Positions 57,476 through 64,000 of a DNA stretch of 64,000 bases are shown piece after piece. The stretch is taken from the NCBI GenBank assembly GCA_963829485.1, contig CAWHIK010000001.1, positions 62,001-126,000 of the forward strand, given 5' to 3'. This DNA is from JBGPQJ01 sp963829485. GTDB taxonomy: Bacteria; Chloroflexota; Anaerolineae; Anaerolineales; Villigracilaceae. The position numbers and the translations under genes are program-made. Under the pieces are notes generated by a model, which did no database searches, was not told where the DNA came from, and saw only the letters and a list, made by a program, of their open reading frames with translations. Numbering within the stretch: the stretch's first letter is position 1; each line of letters begins with the position of its first letter.

Positions 57476-58370
57476 ATGGAGCAAACAGTGGACACAACCT
57501 ACAAACTAGACACAATGATCAAGGTCGATGAGAAATTTGTGCATTGCCTGCGGCGCTTGCATCCGGGCCTGCCCGGGCGGTCTGATCACCAAGAAGGATT
57601 TCCCCGTACCTGTCGAAAACGGGTGGGACCTCTGCATCGACTGCGGCCACTGCGTGGCGATCTGTCCGACCGGGGCCATGCACCAGCGCTCGATGGGGCC
57701 TGAGGATTGCGAGGAGATCGATATTCAGCCTGATCCCCAGATGGGATCGGGTCAGGCAGTATCTGATCTCGCGGCGTTCAATCCGCGGCTATATCAGGAA
57801 AGCCCATCGAAAAAGAGAAAGGTACTGAACTGTTGGATGTGGCCCGCTATGCCCCGAACGGAGCGAACCGTCAGGTGATCCGCTGGGTGGTGGTCAACGA
57901 TCCGGCGAAGGTGCACCGGATGGCCGAGATGACCATCGATTGGATGAAGGTCGTGAAGGAGAAAGCCCCGGCCTTTACGCGGAAGCCAACTGGAAGTGTT
58001 TGTCGCAGCGTGGGACGGCGGCCAGGATCGCATTTCCCGGGGAGCGCCATGCATCATCATGGCCTGCGCGCCGAAAGATGAGCGGACGGCCCCTCCGGCG
58101 GCATGATCGCCATCCACCAGATTCAACTGGCCGCGCCCGGGCTCGGTCTGGGAACCACTTTTACCGGCAGTATCAACACCGCCGTCAAGGCTACCCGCCC
58201 CTGATTGAGATGCTGGGAAGGCGAGCGGTACAGCAGGCTATCGAGTTCATCATGGATCACACGGGCGTCGATCGTGCTATCCGGCTGGTGCATGGAAAAA
58301 TTGCCTTACCGAGGGCCTGGAGCCGAAATATCCGGCTCCTGAAATGATGCGGAAGCCTGCGCTGATGTGA
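57476..58370 (+). CDS. Ferredoxin-domain nitroreductase-family protein (multiple frameshifts)
   Basis: About 295 residues when joined. The N-terminal 2[4Fe-4S] domain reads CIACGACIRACPGG and CIDCGHCVAICPTGAM. The FMN nitroreductase fold follows: DVARYAPNGANRQVIRWVVV, later GAPCIIMACAPKD, AMIAIHQIQLAAPGLGLGTTF and the tail EPKYPAPEMMRKPALM. Five or more frame changes occur. Members with this ferredoxin-nitroreductase fusion use low-potential electrons for reductions of unknown substrates. Next to the desulfinase it may act on the same compound or its product; this is inference. Confidence 0.78.
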
Positions 58371-58419
58371 CATGACTCTGAGAGCTTCCTTATGTTGAAG
58401 TAGTTAAAAGGAGAATCAA

Positions 58420-58998
58420 ATGACCACGGTTGAAATATCCACCCCTCATTCAAAGCACCAGGTGCTTGAAGAGAAACTGACCAGCCTGGGGCTTTATGTC
58501 ACCGCCCGGGAAGCCTACGAGATGTGGAAGGCTGATCCTGAGCAGATCAAAGTCCTTGACGTACGCACGTTCGAAGAGTACGTTCTGATCGGCCATGCAG
58601 AGATGGCGGCGAACGTTCCGCTGGCCTTCCCCACCTACAACTGGGATGCCAACAAGGGAAATTATTCCGTCGTGGGCAATCAAGGATTTCATCGCCCATG
58701 TGAGCGAGCGTTTCAAACCGGATGATACGATCCTGGTCATGTGCCGGTCGGGCGGCCGCAGCGCCATGGCGGTCAATGCACTGGCCAAGGCGGGTTTTAC
58801 GAAAGTGCACAACATCATCGACGGTTTTGAAGGGGATAAGGTGGAAGACCCCGAAAGCGTCTATCACGGCAACGGATGCGGAATGGCTGGAAGAACTCCG
58901 CGCCATGGACGTACAAACTTGACCCCAACTGGTCTGGCTGCCTCCGAAGCGGAACTGGAAACACTCCGCAGCACTCTGAGACCTGTGATGAGTGGTGA
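58420..58998 (+). CDS. Rhodanese-domain sulfurtransferase (frameshifted)
   Basis: About 192 residues, a single rhodanese domain with LYVTAREAYEMWK and IKVLDVRTFEEYVLIGHAEMA. After a shift near 58675 it carries the active-site loop ILVMCRSGGRSAMAVNAL with the catalytic Cys, then a C-terminal NGWKNSAPWTYKLDP tail typical of one stand-alone rhodanese group. It should move sulfane sulfur to an acceptor. AAAAGGAGAATC precedes the start. It is the second rhodanese domain in the cluster, besides the fused one at 54377. Confidence 0.85.
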
Positions 58999-59002
58999 CC
59001 GT

Positions 59003-59035
59003 CGCCGAGTAAGCCCTACTAGGGCTTACTCGGCG
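59003..59035. terminator. Hairpin after the rhodanese gene
   Basis: 14-base perfect stem (59003-59016 with 59022-59035) around TACTA. The sequence after it is CTAATCACAATAAAAAG, so there is no T-run on the plus strand. Confidence 0.6.
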
Positions 59036-59087
59036 CTAATCACAATAAAAAGTATTATGCCCCAAGGTAGGGGCGAAAGGGTTAACC

Positions 59088-59946
59088 ATGACACTCAACG
59101 ATTTCTTTTCTGCCATCGCAGGAATATCCGGGCTGCTGTTCGTTGTGACCAGCATGCTGGCGATGAGCCTCAGCCTGAGCGTCCAGCAGATGACCCAACC
59201 GCTCAAGAACGTGCGCCTCGTTGTCCTGGCGCTGTTGGCGAACTTTGTGCTGGTGCCGCTGCTGGCCTTTGGGCATCATAAAGTTAATCCCCCTCGACCA
59301 ATCCCTGCAGATCGGGGTGATCCTGCTGGGGACAGCCGCCGGAGCGCCGTTCATTCCCAAGCTGGTCCAGGGCGCGAAGGGGAATGTCGCCTATGCGGTG
59401 GGGTTGATGTTCCTGATCATGGTCGTTACCATCTTCTACCTGCCATTCGTCCTGCCGCTGCTGCTGCCTGGCGTAGAGATCAACCCGTGGGATATTGCCA
59501 GGTCGTTGATCGTGACGATGCTGATCCCGCTGGTGATGGGCATGCTGATCAAGTCGCATTCACCCGATGTCGCGGATCATTGGGCGCCGGTGATGCAAAA
59601 GATCTCCAGTCTGTCGATCCTCATCCTGCTGGTGGTGGGGCTGGGGCTGAACATCTCCAATATCCTCAGCTTTATTGGAACGCTCGGTATCGGGGCGATG
59701 ATCCTGTTGATTCTAGGATCCCTGGTGATCGGCATGCTGCTCGGAGGGCGTGACCCGGGCGTCCGCAGCGCCATGGGACTGAGCACGGCCAACCGCAATG
59801 GCGCGGCAGCCCTGCTGGTCGCCACCCAGAACTTCTCCGGAACCAACACCCTCCCGTTCGTGCTGGTGGGGGTTGTGTTGATGCTGCTGATTCTTCTGCC
59901 GGTCGCAAAACGCCTGGGTGCGCGAAGCGAGACGGCGGTGAAGTAA
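59088..59946 (+). CDS. Bile acid:sodium symporter (BASS)-family transporter (frameshifted)
   Basis: About 286 residues and nine or ten helices. MSLSLSVQQMTQPLKNVRLV and, after a shift near 59273, IGVILLGTAAGAPFIPKLVQGAKGN correspond to the first sodium-site region of the BASS fold, and MGLSTANRNGAAALLVA to the crossing-helix region of the second half. Members carry organic anions such as bile acids, pantoate or sulfonated compounds with sodium. Its place behind the desulfinase and rhodanese genes suggests import or export of an organosulfur anion, which is inference. Confidence 0.8.
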
Positions 59947-60096
59947 CCAGCCAAGAAAAACGAGTTTCCTTGTTTTACTCTCCCGATAGTTGTTCCTGCG
60001 CATCTACCCGAACTGATCGGCAACTTGTATTCACCTTGAACATGGATTAAAATTCCTTGATTAGGGCTAATTCCTAGTGAATTCCCCCATCCCTGA

Positions 60097-62791
60097 ATGA
60101 CCAATTCCCTGCGTGATTCCCTGCTCCTGACAAAGCTGAACCGTCCGCGCCTCAGCGGTGACGTGGTGCACCGGCCGCGCCTGTTGAACCAGCTCCAGTC
60201 ATCATCCACCCTGACCCTGGTGGTCGCGCCGGCAGGTTACGGCAAGACCACACTGGTGGATTCGTGGCTGGAGACCAGTCGTCTGCCCAGCGCCTGGTTG
60301 ACCCTCGACGAGTCAGACAACGACTTCGCCAACTTCGTGAATTATTTAATTGCCGCGGTGCAGACCTGTTTTCCGAGCGTGGGCGACAAGACAGCCAGCC
60401 TGTTCAAGGTGACCTCGTCCCCGTCCGTCGCGTCGGTCAGTAAAACCCTGCTAAATGAATTGTCAGCCATCGAGAAGGATTTCATCCTTGTCCTCGACGA
60501 TTATCACCTCATCCATAACAGCGCCAACCATGAACTGGTGTCCAATTTGCTGCACCGTCCGCCGCTCTCATTTCATCTTGTTCTGGCAGCCCGGCACGAC
60601 CCGCCGATCCCGTTGCCGGCGTTGAGGGCGCGCGGGGTGGTGACCGAACTGCGGGCGTCGGACCTCCGATTCACGCTGGACGAAACGGAGGTATTCTTCC
60701 ACAATATCCTCCACTTTGACATCACGGAACAGGATATCGCCACCCTTTCAAGCAAATCGGAAGGATGGCCGGTGAGCCTGCGGCTGGCCGCGATCTCCTT
60801 CCGGCACTCCGGTTCATCCAGCCTGATCGGAACCAGTCAGGGCGGCGATAACCGCTATCTTATCGATTATATGGTGAACGAGGTCACCGCTCAGCTTCCA
60901 GAGGAGGTCCAGGATTTTCTTTTAAAAACCTCCATTCTTGATCACCTGTACGGACCGTTGTGCGACGCGCTCATGGGTTTTGGCGCCGACTCAGGCAAAA
61001 GCCAAAAACACCTGGAATGGCTGCACCGTTCCGATTTTTTCACCACGTCGGTGCACGGAGCCCAAGGCTGGTATCGCTACCACCACCTGCTCCGCCAATA
61101 CCTGAACCATGAGATAAAGTCTGGCCTTTCAACTCGGGAAATTGCGGCTCTTCACATGCGTGCCAGCCGCTGGTTTGAAAGCCAGGGATTACTGGACAAG
61201 GCGATCTCCCATGCGCTCGCAGCCGGTGATATGAAATCTGCCGTCGAAATTTTTGTGCAGCACAGGCGGGATATCACGAACCTGGATGACTGGCAAGTCT
61301 TGCAGAGTTTGGTGAAGATGTTCCCGCAGGACGTCGTGGATCAGCAGCCGGAATTGAAAATGGCAGAAACCACATTGTTTCAGTTCCGGGCACATTTTTC
61401 AAAAATGGCTACTGCTTTGAATGAAGCCGAATTATTGATCGCAAAATCACGACCCGCTCGCTCTGACCGTGATCGTTTGAAAGGTGAGATAGCTGCCAGG
61501 CGGTCCATCATCTTTTATTGGATGGGAGATCATGAGAAAAGCATCTCTCTTGCACGACTCGCTCTGGAAAAGCTGCCTGTTGAATGGTGGCTGCCTCGTG
61601 TGCTGATGAGGCTGTACCTGGGCGCCAGCTATCAGATGCAGGGCGACCTGGCCCGGTCTTTGGATGTCTTGAATGTCACAGACGAACCCGATTTTGGTCC
61701 AGCCTACCAGGCCCGGCTGATGGCCCAGGTCAGCTTTGTCTACTTGTCGGAGGCGGACCTGTCTCTTATCGAGCGGGTGGCAGCTCAAACCCTTGAAAGA
61801 CATGGCAGATCCAAAAACAGCCTGGTGGGAGTGTTGACGTCATCCTATTTCCTGGGTCTCGTGCACTATTACCGCAACGATCTCCAAAAAGCGGAACAAT
61901 ATTTCCTGCCTGTTCTACTGCACCCTCAACAAGTTCAAACACAGGTTTTCATCCATAGTATTGCCGCATTGGCCTTGATCTATCAGGCTCTGGGGCAGGA
62001 GGCAAAATCCATCGAGCTTGCGGAAACCCTTGCTTCATTCTCTCTGGAGATGAGCGTTCCCTATCAAGCCTCTGATGCTTCCGCATTGAGGGCTGAATTG
62101 GATATGAGGCAGGGAAACCTGGCCGCGGCTGCCCGCTGGGCTGACCTTTACAAATTGCCCAGCGTGATCCGTCTGCCTTTTTTCTATGCTCCCCCTCACC
62201 TACGTTCAGATTCTCCTTGCTCAGGATACGCCTCTCAGCCGGAAAAAGGCCTCCACGGCGTTGGCGAAACTGCGAAGAATTTTCACCGCCGATCACCAGA
62301 CCCGTTTGTTGATCAGCGTGTTTGGCTTGCAGGCGCTGGTGTCCCAGGCGGAGGGGAAGGAAGTCAGGGCACTGAAAGAGATGGGGAAAGCGGTGGCGCT
62401 GGCTGAGCCGGGTGGGTTTATCCGGGTCTTCATCGATCTGGGCGCGGCGGTTAAACCGCTTTTGGCCAGACTTAAAAAGGAGGGCACAGCTCCCGCTTAT
62501 ATCGACAGGATTTTATCGGCATTCGATGAAGAGGACGCCCGGAAGAAATCCATCCGTTCAGAGAAATCCGGGACCGGGCCAGATATGCAAAGTGAGCTGG
62601 GGGTGACAGCGCGGGAGATGGAAGTCCTGCGCCTTCTTGAAAAACGTTATACCGACAGAGAAATCGCGGAAACGCTTTTCATCTCGAAGGAGACGGTCCA
62701 CAGTCACATCGCGCATCTGGGGGATAAATTGGACGCCCGCGGACGCCGCGCGATCGTTCAGGCTGCGACCCGGATGGGGTTGCTCCACTGA
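60097..62791 (+). CDS. LuxR-family LAL/MalT-like ATP-dependent regulator
   Basis: About 897 residues, homologous to the gene at 51196. It starts TNSLRDSLLLTKLNRPRLSG, has the P-loop VVAPAGYGKTTLV, LTLDESDNDFANFVNYLI, Walker-B-like FILVLDDYHLIH and LLKTSILDHLYG. A TPR-like helical region and a C-terminal LuxR helix-turn-helix follow (VTAREMEVLRLLEKRYTDREIAETLFISKETVHSHI). The only frame change is near 62190. No Shine-Dalgarno is seen before ATG 60097. It probably senses a small ligand and controls the sulfur cluster, or the 62915 gene. Confidence 0.9.
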
Positions 62792-62914
62792 TCCATTCTG
62801 TTTAGTCCCCTGAATTTTCACCCTTTCCTAGTGATGTAATCCTGAACTTTCCGCCGTATCCTTGGACTGGCGGACGGATTCTGTTTGCCATTTACGCCTG
62901 CCAGGAGGCTCGGC

Positions 62915-63175
62915 ATGATTCAATCGCAACACAGCTTCAAGATCACTATGCAGGGACCTTTTAATGTGCGCTGGGCGGACTACGTCGGGGACAAATTGGT
63001 TCACGCGGAAACGTGCGAAGGAGACCACCCGACCACCACATTATTCGGTCATGTGGTGGACATGTCTGCCTTTCTCGGCACGCTGCATACATTCATAGAC
63101 CTGGGTTACCCGGTGGTCGCCTTCGAATACCGGGAGTCAGGGTCGCTCGATGAAGTGGATGGAGAAGAGGGATGA
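62915..63175 (+). CDS. Small protein paralogous to 54102
   Basis: 86 residues with FKITMQGPFNVRWADYVG, DHPTTTLFGHVVDMSAFLGTLHTFIDLG and an acidic tail. It shares length, order of conserved positions and neighbour (an upstream LAL regulator, about 125 bases away) with the 54102 protein. AGGAGG precedes ATG 62915 by seven bases. Function unknown; a ligand-binding or feedback role beside the regulator is only a guess. Confidence 0.7.
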   Translation: MIQSQHSFKITMQGPFNVRWADYVGDKLVHAETCEGDHPTTTLFGHVVDMSAFLGTLHTFIDLGYPVVAFEYRESGSLDEVDGEEG

Positions 63176-63310
63176 GCCTGAGCCGTAAAGAACCAGCCTT
63201 AACCCTGACCCCATCTTTGCTTAATCAACTTGCCCGGTAATGATGGGAAATCATGAAGATCAGGCGGGCAGTAACATAGACAACCCAGTTGACTCGTAGC
63301 ACTGGAGTAT

Positions 63311-64000
63311 ATGATAATGACTGCTTCTGAATCAATATCTATACCTGCTGCCGGCAACGCCGGCGAACCCGCCAATGCGAGGCGGGTGCTTATTACTCTC
63401 GTGGTGGTCGCCGCGGTGGCCAACCTGCCGCTGGCGATGGCCAATGTTGCGCTGCCTTCTATCGGCGCTTATTTCAATGCGTCACAGATCCAGCTCAATC
63501 TGGTCGCAGTGGCTTATTCGCTGGGGCTGGCCTGCTCGGTGCTCTGGCTCGGCGCGCTGGGTGACCGCTATGGACGTAAGATGATGGCGCTCCTTGGGGT
63601 GAGTCTGGCAATACCTGCCGCGCTCATCAGCGGTCTCGCCCCGACGATTGAAATTTTATTCTTCGCGCGTTTGTTCGGCGGTTTTGCCGCGGGCATGGCG
63701 TACCCGACCACGCTGGCCTTGATCGCGGCTTTGTGGGGACCGGACCGGCACGCACTCGTTCAATCGCACTGTGGGCGGCGCTAGGCGGCGCCATCTCGGT
63801 GTCGGGTCCGTTGCTGTCCGGAATTCTTCTGAAGTATACGACCTGGCAGTGGGTTTTCTATATCGTTATCCCGCTGGCGGTTCTTGCAATTCTTATGGCT
63901 TTCCGTAATATCCCGGCGCACGTCAATGAGACCACCGAGCAGGTGGATAACTTCGGCGGCATCCTCTCGGTAATACTGGTTGGGTCGTTCGTGCTCGCGA
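63311..64000 (+). CDS. MFS multidrug-type transporter, N-terminal part (frameshifted, cut by window end)
   Basis: The visible part covers the first six or seven helices of a DHA2 (EmrB/QacA)-type exporter. It has LPLAMANVALPSIGAYFNAS, the motif A LGALGDRYGRKMMALLG, and RLFGGFAAGMAYPTTLALI. After a shift near 63755 it has SIALWAALGGAISVSGPLLSG, motif C-like, and WQWVFYIVIPLAVLAILMAFR. It pumps unknown compounds with the proton gradient. The start is ATG 63311, with TGGAG shortly before it. The C-terminal half is outside the window. Confidence 0.88.

Overview
The window looks like a chromosomal piece of a Chloroflexota bacterium, most likely class Anaerolineae. This is inferred from gene content and order: two large LuxR-type (LAL/MalT-like) ATP-dependent regulators, a T-box in front of pheST, a CIRCE-hrcA-grpE-dnaK-dnaJ operon, kamA, nuoEFG beside an NfnAB-like pair, and many WD40-like lipoproteins. 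No rRNA or phylogenetic marker settles the point. Many genes, including essential ones (pheS, pheT, dnaK, miaB, surE), are broken by one-base shifts. This fits indel errors in a long-read or draft metagenome assembly better than gene decay, so frameshifted genes are annotated as whole loci.

Layout. 1-4.3 kb: single accessory genes (M28 peptidase tail, ClbS/DfsB-like protein, methyltransferase, membrane protein, ppnP). 4.3-10.9 kb: an electron-transfer operon starting right after a short nuoD 3' remnant: nuoE, nuoF, a NuoG-like protein, an NfnA-like and an NfnB/GltA-like flavoprotein, and a ferredoxin. 10.9-12.9 kb: a broken VOC gene, a T-box fragment, and a TetR regulator with an obvious self-operator followed by a NAD(P)-binding oxidoreductase. 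13.0-16.1 kb: a two-component system and a WD40-like protein sharing an 18-bp operator. 16.1-22.0 kb: one-gene units (beta-lactamase fold, lipoprotein, DHFR-like, two membrane proteins, methyltransferase) separated by related repeats ending in GTTGGGC and one site shaped like an integron attC. 22-23.7 kb: an ABC ATPase with a truncated permease and a lipoprotein. 23.8-27.7 kb: T-box and pheST. 28.1-31.3 kb, minus strand: kamA with an aldo/keto reductase, and a Crp-family regulator. 31.4-38.2 kb: a membrane and heme cluster (lipoprotein, several polytopic proteins, one with paired histidines, a formylglycine-generating-enzyme-like lipoprotein, heme O synthase). 38.4-43.2 kb: heat-shock operon. 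43.4-51.0 kb: housekeeping genes (miaB, surE, S9 peptidase, thioredoxin, tRNA-Arg, tRNA-Lys) and a potassium channel.

51.2-63.2 kb is the most unusual region. Two copies of a module (LAL regulator followed about 120 bp later by a small protein) bracket a sulfur cluster: a CoA-disulfide reductase fused to rhodanese, a cytoplasmic protein with the catalytic residues of DszB-type sulfinate desulfinases, a ferredoxin-nitroreductase, a free rhodanese, and a bile-acid/sodium-symporter-type carrier. Together they suggest uptake and desulfination of an organosulfur compound with handling of the released sulfur; this is inference. The window ends inside an MFS exporter gene.
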